Below, piece after piece: positions 46,101-57,361 of a DNA stretch of 64,000 bases. Under the pieces are notes generated by a model that did no database searches, was not told where the DNA came from, and worked only from the letters and a program-made list of their open reading frames with translations. Every line of letters starts with the position of its first letter. Positions within the stretch are counted from its first letter, which is position 1. This stretch comes from Pyrus communis. Its lineage: Eukaryota > Streptophyta > Magnoliopsida > Rosales > Rosaceae. Where the stretch lies: NCBI RefSeq assembly GCF_963583255.1, contig NC_084811.1, positions 18,742,088 to 18,806,087 of the forward strand, in the 5' to 3' direction. The position numbers and the translations under genes were made by a program.

Positions 46101-46679
46101 GTCTTTCGGCAAACAATTGTCCTCTGGTAGCATTCTCTTGAAAACCCCCAAAAAGTAATCAAAACATTGGTTCGACATATGATAATTTTTTTTTCCGTGC
46201 ATTAGTTCCACAATAGCTGTGAGAATTGAAAAGTCCTCGTACCCCGAGTATAACTCTTAGTTGGCATTTTTTAATAGTTTTTCATATTGTTCGAATTCTG
46301 CACTGTCCATTGGTGTAGGCACATCATCTTCCCCTTCCTGATTGGTATTTGTCGATGCAAATGGAAAAACATAATTTAAGATTTCGATGACTTGTTCATT
46401 AGGATCTATATTAGGTTCAACATTGCCCACTCTTGTCACGTTTGAAGACGAATCATTGTCTAATTGTTCCTCATTATGGTTCCAAATATTATAGGTCTGT
46501 ACCATTCCATTCCTTACTAAATGAAATTGAACATTTTCAATAGTGTCCCTTAATGTGTTGTTACACCTCCTACAAGAACACCAGATTCTAGTTGCGTTCG
46601 GTTGTGTGTACATGCAAAGTCAATAAAATCATTGATTCCATCCAAGTATTAGTCAACGCATATCTTCGGGTTTGTCCAT
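43200..46679 (-). pseudogene. CACTA transposase, TNP2 type, decayed
   Basis: From the start near 46679 (MDKP) leftward: the transposase-associated N-terminal domain with CSCRRCNNTLRDTIENVQFHL (46613-46257); a frame with YEKIHTCINNCILFYKEN and CPVCNESRF (46211-45672); NDFSAYAMVSRWS and YMACPVCKDDV (45702-45259); LRHNLDVMHVEKNVFDTL (45250-44648), a TNP2 signature; HEDMIKRAHPSHLYAKKHHELFPQWF (44191-43997); and a C-terminal part with CGWFDANPNRQGS and WYYDDPYILA (43978-43479). TNP2 is the transposase of En/Spm-like elements. The gene is spread over several frames with stops, so it is not functional. Confidence 0.82.
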
Positions 46680-46766
46680 AATTCCTACAACCACAATAAC
46701 AATACAACAATCACAACAACTTCAAGATGATCTTGTCACCTTATGCCTCTAGTAAGGGCCCTATCC

Positions 46767-46990
46767 CATTCGGGAATGCAAAGTTATGTCACGTAATTTA
46801 TAGCTACTTCATATTAGATTTCGACGTGGAGAAATTTTGGCAGCATCTTTGTATAGTTCTTCAAGTGCATTATACAGATATGAAACACCTATGTGCTACC
46901 CGAAGAATGTATAGAGATGACACCAAAATCCCCATGATCGAAGTGTAATCCTTTAACCGTAAACTACACGCCATAACTTTGCATTCCCAA
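46767..46990 (-). other. Inverted repeat in the TNP2 leader
   Basis: GGGAATGCAAAGTTATG with its extension lies at 46772-46800, and its reverse complement CATAACTTTGCATTCCC at 46958-46988, about 160 bp apart, just upstream of the TNP2 start. The same pair is present in the second CACTA element at 61966-62187. In RNA it could form a long hairpin. Confidence 0.75.
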
Positions 46991-47734
46991 ACTGTCCAAA
47001 TAATGGGACAATTCAAGAATCAGTTGAACCGCAGTCATGCTTTTGCATCCATGCGTGAAATCTAACTAATCCTCAAACTGGAAACTAAGTTTTACTAAAA
47101 AAACACGTACGAAGTTAATTACAATTAACTCCGTACGTCACAACCCTTATTTGTACATACAAATTTGTACACATACAATTCAACATTATACATAACTAAA
47201 ACATAAAAAATTTAACAACATAATATAAATATAACTTAACAACTTAATATAAACATAATAACATAATTTCAATATAATTTAAATAATTTATATATATTTT
47301 TTAAAATAAAACAAAGAAAATACCTTCCAAATCATTATCCACCAAGCACTAGTCACACACAATATCCCTATACACAATGAATTTTACGGCGTTAGTATGA
47401 ATTGACATTGATACTTTTAAATGAAAAAGAAAAGGCTTACCAAACACACCGAAATAGCTCGATCAACCTAGAGAAGATAGAGATTTAGATGGACAAAGTA
47501 TTAGAGGAAGAAATTGAGAGAAAATGGGAACAACGGATTGAAGAAAACCGAAGGGGGATGAGGTGCAAAGGCGAAGTTAGGCTAAACCACACAATGAGCA
47601 ACCTAATTTGATATCAATGCTAGGAAGACTATCTACTTTAATTATATTTTGTCCACCACATGATGTGGTGGTTGATGGTTGAATTTTTTTAAAATAATTT
47701 AAATAAAAAAAATCCAACAATCAACCGCTACATA
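46991..47734 (-). other. 5' leader and upstream part of the TNP2 element
   Basis: Shares words with the leader of the element at 61540-61960 (AGTTAATTACAATTAACTCCG, ACGGCGTTAGTATGAATTGAC, GCTCGATCAACC), so it is CACTA DNA. I did not find a CACTA terminus on the right; the element may be truncated before 47727. Confidence 0.5.
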
Positions 47735-47980
47735 CAGGGATGGAGCCACTATAGGCCTAAAGGGGGTAGATGATCCACTCAAATTTTTTTTTTTTTTTTT
47801 TTTTTTGGGTGCAGAAAAATTGTACAATTTTGCATCTCAATGACCAACCCTAATTAAAATAAAAATTAAACCTTACATGTTAATTGGTATCAAGGGAGAT
47901 GCTAAGGAGACTCTTCCAAAAGTGGACCTCTCCATGGACTTTCCGTCACCTCATGTTTTTAGCACAATCCCCGTACCAAC

Positions 47981-48653
47981 TGTTCGTGTTAATGTATAAA
48001 TATAGAGAATAATCTGAATAATGACATTGAGGTACGACTTGAATTGTTTCCTTAAAGTGTTATTTGCCCCCATTCGAATGAGTTTGCTAAAGGGTTCTTG
48101 GCAAATTACTTCCAGGGTACAACAAAGTATGGAATATTCGATTAGCAAAACTGAATTATATTCCCATACAAATAACTAGAAAGAAATTGTACGAATGTGA
48201 TGGCGAGAGAAGAGAGCAAGGAATGTAGAAATAAATTTCTGAAATTGTATGTGAAACATTATGCCACAATAGGTATTTATAGGCATTAAAGCACCCGTTC
48301 ATCGAGTCCTTTCATTTTAGTTGAAGATATACAACCCTTCTTAATAGTATTGACCCAAAAGACATGTCTTCTATTTAGAATTTTCAGAAAATAAATTTGA
48401 CTTATTACATCTTTTAATTTTACTCATACAATTTGAGTAAGCATCATGCCTTTTAACCAAAAGTTGTAACCATCCAACAAAATATACAAAGGTTGAATCA
48501 AATCCAACCTTGCCGCCCGTAGGCTTGCTGCGCATTGCAGTAGCCTTTCCCTATTATACATACATATGTTGCACAATGCAACACCAAGTCTATATATTAT
48601 AATTATAATAATAATAATAATAATTTATATATTTATTATTGAAATCTCTAACA
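47981..48653 (-). repeat. Copia 3' LTR (minus-strand sense)
   Basis: From TGTTCGTGTTAATG to CTCTAACA on the + strand. In the element sense it starts TGTTAGAGATTTC. It has TATAAATA at 48274-48281 (minus) and a short TAA microsatellite near 48600-48622. Confidence 0.92.
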
Positions 48654-49231
48654 ATCCTTCCCAATTTCAATAATATGATATATAATAACAATCCTCTCTT
48701 TATAATTAATCACAAGCATACCGATATAATCATGCATATAATAAAGGTGTCTTTCAAATTAAACCTTTAATTAGTGTAAGTTATTCGAAGTTATAACGAA
48801 TGTGATGGTGACCTAAATTTAAACCAACTATTCTTATGTTAAAACCGGAATCACTACACACATGATTATGTCTTATTTCCTTAAAGAAAATTCTGAACTA
48901 ATTAAACATTATTATGGCTTTGTGCCTCATCCTGGTTTCATGAACATTTACAAGAGAAAACCTAACTCTTGGCACAAGCGGCACCACTTCTTATGTTCAT
49001 ATAGGTGAGGTTCTTTCCCCTGTCCTTACTACTATAGACACAACTACAAATAACCTCATTAATAGATAAAACTCATCCTCCTAAACGTAGCAGTTTTGTA
49101 CTAATCATCCTAGAATGAGCTATATATTAATTTTCAGTGCTTTCACAACCACTTATCAATAACTTGTTATTACCCATTAAAATTTTAAACTAGTGATGTT
49201 CTAGACAAAGTCGGGTTACCCTTATTGGTGG

Positions 49232-50709
49232 CTAATTTTCAGTAAAGGGTTTTAGCCCCGTTCCACTAGATGTACTAACTACCAAAACTCTTGAAAGTGC
49301 TCTCATTAATGGAACCACCAAGTAATTGCTTGATTTAACATAAATAATATTAATAACTTCATCAGTTATTAATTGCTTGACATATTCATGTCTCAAGCTA
49401 ATATGTCTAGACTTTCCATTGTATACCTTATTGTATGCTCTAGACAAAGTAGCCTCACTATCACAATATAAAGAAATGGATGGCATTGGCCACAAATTTC
49501 TAATCCATTCCGCTTCGATACCTTCTGCCACTAATGCTATAATTTCAGATTCCATAGTTGAATGTGTTATACATGTTTGCTTCTTCAAAGCCCAAGAAAT
49601 TGCTCCTCCGACAATTGTAAAAATCCACCTTGATGTAGACTTATTATCATTAGCACTTGTTATCCAACTTGCATCTGAATATCCTTCAAGTACTGCTGGA
49701 AACTCAGAGTAAGTTAAACTCAGGTTAATAGTTCTTTTAAGATAACCAAAAATTCTATTTATTGCTTTCCAATGAGCAGTACATGGATGACTAGTGTATC
49801 TAGAAAGTTTGCTTACTACAAATGCGATATTTGGCCTAGTACAATGCATGGCATACATTAAACTTCTGATTACACTAGCATACTCAAGCTGTGCAACGGA
49901 CCTACCATAATTATTAAGCAAAGTTTCACTAGGGTCATAAGGGGTATTTTCTTCTTTTATTTGTAGTTGCTTAAACTTAAGAAGCAATTTTTCTATATAA
50001 TATGACTGACACAAAGCGTAACCCCTACTATGCTTCTTTACTTTAATTCTCAAGATAGTATCTACTTCATTCAAGTCCTTCATCTTAAATTTTGAAGTTA
50101 GATACTCTTTAGTTTCAGATACACCTTTCATGTTTGTACCAAAAATTAGCAAGTCGTCGACATATAAACATATAACAACACTGTAATCATTTGTTAATTT
50201 AGAGTACATGCATTTATCAGCATTGTTATGTCTAAATCCATATGATAAAATGACAAAATCAAACTTTTAATGCCATTGTTTTGGTGCTTGCTTCAATCCA
50301 TATAAAACCTTTGGTAACCAACCTGGCTTTAAATGTCTGAATAGACCCTTCTGTATTGTATTTTCTTCTAAATACCCACTTACAACCTATTGCTTTTGAT
50401 CCTTGGGGCAAGTCTACTAAAACCCATGTCTGATTAGATATTAATGATTCAAATTCATCATCTATAACCTCTTTCCAAAATGTTGCATCTCTTGAAGTGA
50501 ATGCTTCGCTTAAACTTTTAGGATCATCCTCAACATTCAACAATATGGTTATTTTCTTCAGAACCTTTGTTCTATTTCCTTTGACTAAAAATACAATAGA
50601 TTGAGATGAAATAAAATTAGGGCCTAGAGTCTTTTCTTTTCTTAGTCTTTGGCTTTTCCTTGGTTCATTGATAGTTTCATACTGTTTTCTTTTCTCACCT
50701 TGAGAATTA
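49232..50709 (-). pseudogene. Copia RT and RNase H, with internal deletion
   Basis: The frame at 50738-50259 brings the RT start (FESLISNQTWVLVDLP, CKWVFRRKYN, FKARLVTKGF) and the frame at 50209-49232 the RT core (YVDDLLIFGTN) and RNase H (YSDASWI, STMESEIIALVAEG, AEWIRNL). Between KGF and YGLKQAPKQW roughly 80 residues usual for copia RT are missing, including the first catalytic Asp region. A stop follows the KQWH segment. The first bases of the 50738 frame are solo-LTR sequence. Confidence 0.88.
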
Positions 50710-50713
50710 CTAG

Positions 50714-53086
50714 TGATGCGAGAATTATACGCGCACAAATTAAACCCTCTTTTTGAGAATTGTAGTATAAGTATAAGTAGGGATCGTTCTGGATCGGGGA
50801 TTAGGAGGGATTGTTAATCACTTGGATTTGACTCAAAAACGTAAAAACACAATATAAAACACTATACTAGACTCAAAGAATGCAAAACTAAACTTCAAAA
50901 CACTAAGACAAACCAAAGATTCAAAATGCTTTAAAAACACAAACTAAATTGATTTCTAACTAAATTGAACAATAAAGTAAAGGGGGATTGAGTTTTGGAC
51001 GAAATTAAATTAAATGCACATATTGTAAATTAAAGCAGAATGTAAATATGAATGTGATGGAATTTAATGGATGGGAACCTAGCTAAGGGGTTCTTCTCCA
51101 CACATGTTACACTTGCATACAAGATGATTTTCGGTTGGTCTTTCGATGAGTTATGAACCTCAACACCCCGGGTTAATTAGGTCCGCTTAAATTAACCGTC
51201 AAGTTTTCCTTAAGTTAATGAATTGGAAGATTGCATGCGACAACCCAAAGCATTCCCCACAAGTTCCCTACATGAATTGCATAATAGAGATACAAGCAAG
51301 AATCATTAAGCATCATGAAAACTATAAGTGTTGACGAGGCATTCGTTACTATGATTGCATGAAACTTATGCCAAGAATTCATTTAACGCGATTGTTTATA
51401 AGCAACCTCCGCTACTTGTGAATATAAGTTCATAACTATTAGGTGAAACTCACTTATATTCTAGCGTTATATTCATGCATGAAAATTAAGCGTGCACTCT
51501 CAGTAAACATACATAAATAAGTTATCAATCAAACGGTTAAACAAATTGAATCCACAACTTATGAAATTCCAACCAAAGGTAATCAATTCATATCACAAGC
51601 ATAAACATATATTTCGAATCCCCCCCTAGCCAAGGGGGGTTTAGTTCCTCATACGTACAAAACAAAGAGAATTGAAATTAAACATTGAATTCAAAGGAAA
51701 AGAAACACCTAAACATTCCAACAACTCAAACTTGAATTGTATGAACGTTTAGGCCCGCTTCTCTTCCTCTTTGTTGTAGCACAAGGTCTATGGATAGGTT
51801 TTGGGGTGGTAGTTGTATGGAGGAATGGAGTGAGGAGTGGTGGAAATGGAAGTGATGGTGGAGAAAAGGTGCAGAAAATGGAAGGGGATGCACGGCAAAG
51901 AATGGGGGATTTTGTGATGGTGTGTTGTGTGATTGTTTTGTGGTGAATGGGAATGAATGAATTGTGGCTGCAATGGATGCTTATTTATAGGTGAAAAAGA
52001 GGGAATATGACAGCTAGGAACTTGGTGGAAATCTGGAATGGTGATGGGAGATGCATGTGGCTGATTTATGCATGTGATTAAAGGGTGGGAGTGCATGTGC
52101 TTTGACAGAAATGAAAGGGAATGCACGGCATGGTTGGAGAAAAGGGGTGAATGGCTGAATGTGGTGCAATGATGAAGTGGGATGGCTGAAATTGTAAAGG
52201 GAATGCATGTGGAAATGCTGGAATGTGTTGATGTGCACGGCAATGGTTGGAATGTGCAAAGGAATGTGCTGAAAATGCATGTGAAAGCATGTGAATTAAA
52301 GCTAGGGTGAATGATTATGAATGCATGTGGAATGTGGCTGGAATGAAGTGTGTATGCATGGCAATGATGGGTATTTTCTGCAATGGTTGCAATGATGAAA
52401 TGGATGGGAGTGCATGTGGCTTCAATGAATTAAAGAGTGGGAGTGATGCACGGCAAAGGGTGAATGGGTGATGTGTGAATGTGGTTGAATGATTAAGTGG
52501 CTGAATTGGATTAAAGAATGGGAATGCTAGGTTGGAAATGCATGTGGCTGCAATGAAAGAAAGTTGGAGATGTCAATGGTTATGCACGGCAAAGGGGGGA
52601 GAAATGGCAGCTAGGTTATGATGATGAATGCATGTGGATTAGGTTGGAAAGGTGTGTGGAATGGCTGAATGTGGTGAAAGAATAAAGGGTGCATGTGTTG
52701 GCTCAATTATATTGTTGGGAAAGCATGTGGATTAGGTGGAATGTAGGTGGGTTATGCACGGCAATGATGGAGAAAGAATGTGTGGATGCATGGTTGTGTT
52801 GGTGATGAATGTGAACTCTTTGTTCTTCATTTTCATTTCTTCATCCCTTTATTTATTCCTAGCCTCCTTTGGTCTTCAATTTCGTCCATCTACTTGGCTT
52901 TAAGCATATGCAATCCATTCCAATCTCTAATTTGCTCCAAAAGGCTCCAAAAGGCATCCTTTTGCATACTTTGCCCTTAGAACCTGAAAACACACAAAAG
53001 AAGCATAAAGAACTAAAATAACTAAAGAAACATAACGTAAATGCACGAGAACAAGCCATTTAAGTCGCATGAATATGCTCCTATCA
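50714..53086 (-). mobile_element. Solo LTR inside copia pol
   Basis: 2373 bp. On the + strand it runs from TGATGCGAGAATTATACGC to CTCCTATCA and is flanked by a perfect ACTAG duplication (50709-50713 and 53087-53091). In the minus sense it begins TGATAGGAGCATATTCATGC. It has no internal coding region. The part at 51880-52790 is crowded with GCATGTGG and TGCACGGCA words. Orientation is a guess; TG...CA holds on both strands. Confidence 0.82.
51880..52790. repeat. Irregular motif array in the solo LTR
   Basis: The words GCATGTGG/GCATGTG (about ten times), TGCACGGCA (about seven times), GTGGAATG and GGGAATG recur with irregular spacing (30-150 bp). It looks like an old, slipped minisatellite. 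Open frames there, rich in His, Pro and Ser, reflect the repeats. Confidence 0.65.
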
Positions 53087-53881
53087 ACTAGTAGCCAGAT
53101 TAGAGAAAGGTGTTTGATCATTCTCATTTCCAAACGTTGAGTAGTCGTTATAAAATTTATTTTCTATAAATTTGACATCTCTAGACTGAACAATTGTATT
53201 TGAGTCTAAATTAAGCAACCTATATGCCTTTGAATTTTCTGCGTATCCTACAAATATGCTTTTAATTCCTCTTGTACCCAACTTGGATCTCTTAAGATCG
53301 AGTGCCTTATAAAAAGCTACACAACCCCATACTCTCAAATATGACAAATTTGGTTTTCTTCCTTTCCAAATTTCATATGGTGACACATGTATCTTTGTAG
53401 ATGTAATTCTATTGTGTATATGGCATGCAGTAAACAATGCTTCACCCCATAAATATTTTGGAGTATTAGCATTAATCATCATAGAATTAATCATTTCAGT
53501 GAGTGTCCTATTTTTTCTTTTTGCCAAACCATTTTGTTGTGGTGTATAAGGTGCAGTTCTTTGATGTATAACACCATGCTCTTCACAAAAAATATCAAAT
53601 TCATGTGAAAAATATTCACCACCTCTATCACTACGAAGGCATTTAATTTTCCTTCCTTTTTGGTCTTCAACTTCAGCTTTATAGCGCTTAAAACAATCAA
53701 AAGCTTCATCATTATTAGAAAATAAATAAACATAAGTGAACTTAGAACAACCATCTATAAATGTGATAAAATATCTTTTTCCTCCTCTTGTTAAAATACA
53801 ATTAAATTCACATATGTCAGAATGTATTAAGTCTAATAAATTTGTATTTCTTTCAGCACTTGGAAAAGGTTTCTTAGTCAT
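53084..53881 (-). pseudogene. Copia integrase, catalytic Glu replaced
   Basis: The 265-codon frame contains HSDICEF (first Asp), SDRGGEY (second Asp) and PYTPQQNGLAKRKNRT. In copia integrases the last motif normally reads ...AERKNRT and its Glu completes the D,D-35-E triad; here it is Lys. The C-terminal GKD-like region (LRVWGCVAFYK, KSIFVGYAENSKAYRLL) is present. The frame stops in the solo LTR duplication. The stop TGA just upstream (near 53907) separates it from the pre-integrase zinc-binding segment. Confidence 0.88.
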
Positions 53882-54054
53882 TTTCGCTTGAATACATGTT
53901 TCACATCAATCATTATAATCATCATTGCAAGCAATTAAACTAAGTGTGCGCATGTATTTTAAAGATCTAAAATTTATATGTGCTAAACATAAATGCCATA
54001 AATGAGAGGAAGATTCAACAATATAAGCAAAAGAATTCACTTTATTATTAATAC

Positions 54055-54417
54055 TTAGTTTGAACATCCAATCACAAGATACCCCTTCCTAACAAACATC
54101 CCATTTTTCGACATTATTAACTTGCCGGACTCTAGAACAGTCTTTATACCGTTCTTACATAATAAATTTGCAGACACAAGATTCTTTCTAATTTCTGGAA
54201 CATGCAGTATTTTAAGCAATGTCAATTTCTTCGCAGAAGTAAACTGAAGTTCAACAGCTCCTTTTCCTAGAACTTTGGCGGAATTATGATTCCCCATTAA
54301 AACCTCTTGATTGTCCGTTGATGCTTCATATGTCTTGAATTGTGCCTTGTCATTACACACATGTATAGTAGCCCCTGAGTCGAGCCACCAATCGAAGGAT
54401 TTTATTGCCGCTATCAT
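54055..54417 (-). pseudogene. Copia aspartic protease
   Basis: The frame has WWLDSGATIHVC with the D-S-G-A active-site loop, then LGKGAVELQF and LHVPEIRKNLVSANLL, the usual order of the copia protease and following region. The catalytic loop is intact, but the surrounding polyprotein frame is broken. Confidence 0.82.
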
Positions 54418-54445
54418 ATTCAGTTCGTAATCATGTCAATATGCA

Positions 54446-55356
54446 TCATTGATACCATTGCAACAATGTTATCAATTCCAGAGTTTTCCACCATATTTTC
54501 ACTATTGGTCTTATTGGCATATTCCTCACTTGCTTTGTTGTGTCTACAATCACGAATGTAATGGCCTTTCTTTCCACAATGGTAGCAGACACCATTTGCA
54601 TTCTTTTGATTGTTGTTGGAATTGGTCTTCTTAAACTTCCCCTTGCCAATTTTGACTTTGAAGTTCTTTTTATATTTGTTTCCTTTGACAATGTGAACTT
54701 TAAAGGAATCTTGATTTGCAAAATTCTTATCACGATTTCAAGTTTCCTCTTCAATTTGAATACCCTTTTGCAAATCCTCCAAACTAATATCTTCCACCAT
54801 GTGTAGAAGTTTCTTTCTGCAGTTATTCCATGTTTGAGGTAATTTTACCATATTAACCCCAACTATCATAGGATCCGGAATAATTATTTTAAGTTCACGA
54901 AACTTTGAGACCAAGACCAATAATTCATGAACTTGGTCTAGGATGAGTTTGTTATCAAACATAGTGAATTCATAATATTTGAAAATTAAAAATTTATTGG
55001 TACCTCTTTTCTCTGTTGTGTACTTGTGTTGAAGTGTTTCCCAAATTTCCTTTGGACATTGAATGTGTGCGTACAAGTCATATAAGTGCTCAGATAATGT
55101 GCCCAAGATGTGTCCTCGACGTACCAATTCATCTTCTTCAAGCTTCTTTCGATCGGCACCTATTTTGTCCGAGTCTTTGTCACTTGGTTCATGAATAGGC
55201 TCCAATTTTGGGTCCAACACATATGACATTTAGAACAGTAAGCATGAAATGCATTTTGTCCTTCTATCGGGCGAAGTTTGATCCATCAAATTTGTCTTGC
55301 TTGTAGACATCTTGATTGATAATCTTCAAAACCATGTTATCAGATTTTTTCTCCAT
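54446..55356 (-). pseudogene. Copia gag
   Basis: Starts near 55356 (MEKKSDNMV). A TAG near 55289 interrupts the first part. The 163-codon frame at 55229-54738 holds the gag core (IWETLQHKY, FKYYEFTMFDNK, LPQTWNNCRKKLL). A frame change near 54740 then leads to a CCHC zinc knuckle (CYHCGKKGHYIRDC, about 54590-54550). Confidence 0.82.
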
Positions 55357-55378
55357 GACGACAATAACACTTTAAGAT

Positions 55379-55988
55379 TGTTCAAGTTAATGTATAAATA
55401 TAGAGGATAATCCGAATGATGACTTTGAGGTACGACTTGAATTGTTTCCTTAAAGTCTTATTTGCCCCCACTCGAATGAGTTTGCTAAAGGGTTCTTGGC
55501 AAATGACTTCCAGGATACAACAAAGTATGGAATATTCGATTAGCAAAACTGAATTATATTCCCTTAGAAATAACTAGAAAGAAATTGTATGAATGTGATG
55601 GAGAGAGAAGAGAGCAAGGAATGTAGAAATAAATTTTTGAAATTGTACATGAAACATTATGCCACAATAGGTATTTATAGGCATTAAAGCACCCGTTCAT
55701 CGAGTCCTTTCACTTTAGTTGAAAATATACAACCCTTCTTTATAGTTTGGACCCAAAAGACATGTCTTCTATTTAGAATTTTCAGAAAATAAATTTGACT
55801 TATTACATCTTTTAATTTTACTCATACAATTTAAGTAAACATCATGTCCTTTAACCAAAAATTGTAACCATCCAACAAAATATACAAAGGTTGAATCAAA
55901 TCCAACCTTGCCGCCCGTAGGCTTGCTGCGCACCGCTGCAGCCTTTCCCTATTATAAATACATATGCTGCACAATGCAGCACCAAGTC

Positions 55989-56035
<47 letters not shown>

Positions 56036-56064
56036 TTATATATTTATTATTGAAATCTCTAACA
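55379..56064 (-). repeat. Copia 5' LTR (minus-strand sense)
   Basis: TGTTCAAGTTAATG to CTCTAACA on the + strand; TATAAATA on the minus strand at 55672-55679 is the likely promoter. A TAA microsatellite at about 55995-56033 is longer than in the other LTR. Confidence 0.92.
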
Positions 56065-56293
56065 CCAACATTATTAAACATTGTGCAAAAAATATGAGGT
56101 GGCGGAGAGTCTCCTTATCATTTCTCTTAGTATCAGTATGACTGACTTCACCAACAATGATTCTAAGTGTTTTGTATGAAAAACTTTATAGATTAATATA
56201 TAAGTGTTTGTTTAGTAATTTTTTTAGCTTTTTAATTGTAGCTGTATTGTTTGGGGATGCCTCCATTGATACAAATCTTTGGCTTCATCCCTG

Positions 56294-56694
56294 ATTACAT
56301 AATGTGATTTACAAAATATGATCTAAAAATATGTATGTACTCTTAGCATTTTTCCTTTAATAAAGTATGCTACAGGCAATAGCATGACCTTTACTTTTCC
56401 TTGATAGAGACAACAGCTTCTACTACATAAATCCACATATACCAACCTCCACATGCAGATAAAGTCATGCATCTGTACTACTGTCCTTTCACAAATTAAC
56501 ATCTCTTCTACATCATCAAGCTTCTATTTCTTGGAGCTCAATGATGCACTGTTGTGCCATATTATACGTATATATAATGCATGCAAAAACTAGAATTATT
56601 GTATAGCCTGACACAGATCATTCAGGTCAAAACACTTAAAAAAAAAAACCATATCGAATTCCCTTGTTAATTAGTTTCGACAAGCACTTTAATA
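56294..56694. other. Intergenic stretch, upstream of the DUF247 remnant
   Basis: AT-rich, no open frame of note. May include the old promoter of the DUF247 gene: ATTATACGTATATATAATGC near 56562 is TATA-like. Confidence 0.35.
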
Positions 56695-57295
56695 ATGTCC
56701 GAAAAAGATGAACATGCAGGTTTCATGAAGGAGCTGTTCGGGACAGAAGTTACGAAAGAGGAGGTGGAAAAGTAAGCAAAGGAACCTAAGACCAACCCGC
56801 AGAAATCACCACCACGAAGCAAACTTCAGAGGTAGTGATTACAGTCCATGAGGAGGCAATAAGAACCAGTAGGAGGGAGAAACTAAAAAAAATTTGGTAA
56901 GTGGCAGAAGAAGCTCAAAAGAAAAATGCCGAACCAAAGATCCGAAGGGTTCCCATCGTGCTCCGTGATCCCAAAAATTTCGACAAGTACTATGAGCCAA
57001 GGGTAGTAGCACTAGGTACTTACCACCATGGTAAACAAAAGTACGAGCAGACAGAGAAAGTCAAGCTTCAATTGACAGCACACTTTCTCAAAGATAGTGA
57101 CCAGACTACTAACGCTGAAAAAGTTAAGGACAAGATTAAGGAGCTAAGGAAGTGCTATGATGAAGAAGCAACAAAGGACTAGATGACGAGGCCCTCGCGT
57201 GGATGTTGTTCGTTGATGGGTGTTCAACGTTGGAATTCATGTACAAATATAAAAAATTGGAAGATGTTGATGCAGAAAATCAGCAAGGATTTTAG

Positions 57296-57361
57296 ATCAA
57301 CGTAAAGTGTCGAGTTTGTGACCTTCGTTTGGTTGCTCCGGTCGACTAGTGAGGATAATAT
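57296..57361 (+). repeat. Left arm of a flanking inverted repeat
   Basis: The last 31 bases (57331-57361) match the reverse complement of 59630-59660 at 30 of 31 positions. Weaker similarity continues outward for about 35 more bases. The CACTA terminus starts at the next base. Confidence 0.85.

Larger units (their letters stand above)
47981..56064 (-). mobile_element. Ty1/copia retrotransposon, full length but inactive
   Basis: LTRs of 673 and 686 bp flank an interior that on the minus strand reads gag, protease, integrase, RT, RNase H. The 5-bp duplication CCAAC (47976-47980 and 56065-56069) is perfect. A polypurine-like tract (GAAATTGGGAAGGAT, minus) abuts the left LTR. I see no tRNA-iMet-type primer site beside the right LTR: the gag ATG is only about 22 bases inside. 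LTRs differ at about 5% of sites by eye, so the element is much older than the Ty3 element. A solo LTR interrupts pol. Confidence 0.92.
47894..56127. mobile_element. MITE with TAAGGAGACTCT arms, split by copia
   Basis: The left arm AGGGAGATGCTAAGGAGACT and later CACCTCATGTTTTTAGCACA match, in reverse complement, GAGAAATGATAAGGAGACTC and CACCTCATATTTTTTGCACA on the right (56076-56127). The Ty1/copia element interrupts it at 47981-56064. Exact ends are uncertain by a few bases. Confidence 0.65.
47735..56293. mobile_element. hAT-like element, outermost of a four-level nest
   Basis: Left end CAGGGATGGAGCCA (47735), right end reverse complement CAGGGATGAAGCCA (56293). Flanks are GCTACATA (47727-47734) and ATTACATA (56294-56301), which match at six of eight positions and suggest an old 8-bp duplication. 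Without the inserts it is about 320 bp. It holds a poly-T tract at about 47788-47806. Confidence 0.65.

Noticed and set aside
47788..47806. Poly-T tract as evidence of a retroposed gene
   Set aside because: It lies inside the hAT-like element and has no adjacent coding sequence or duplicated flank.
51788..52290. Histidine/proline-rich minus-strand proteins
   Set aside because: Translations of the repeated GCATGTG/TGCACGG words in the solo LTR; no start context or domain.
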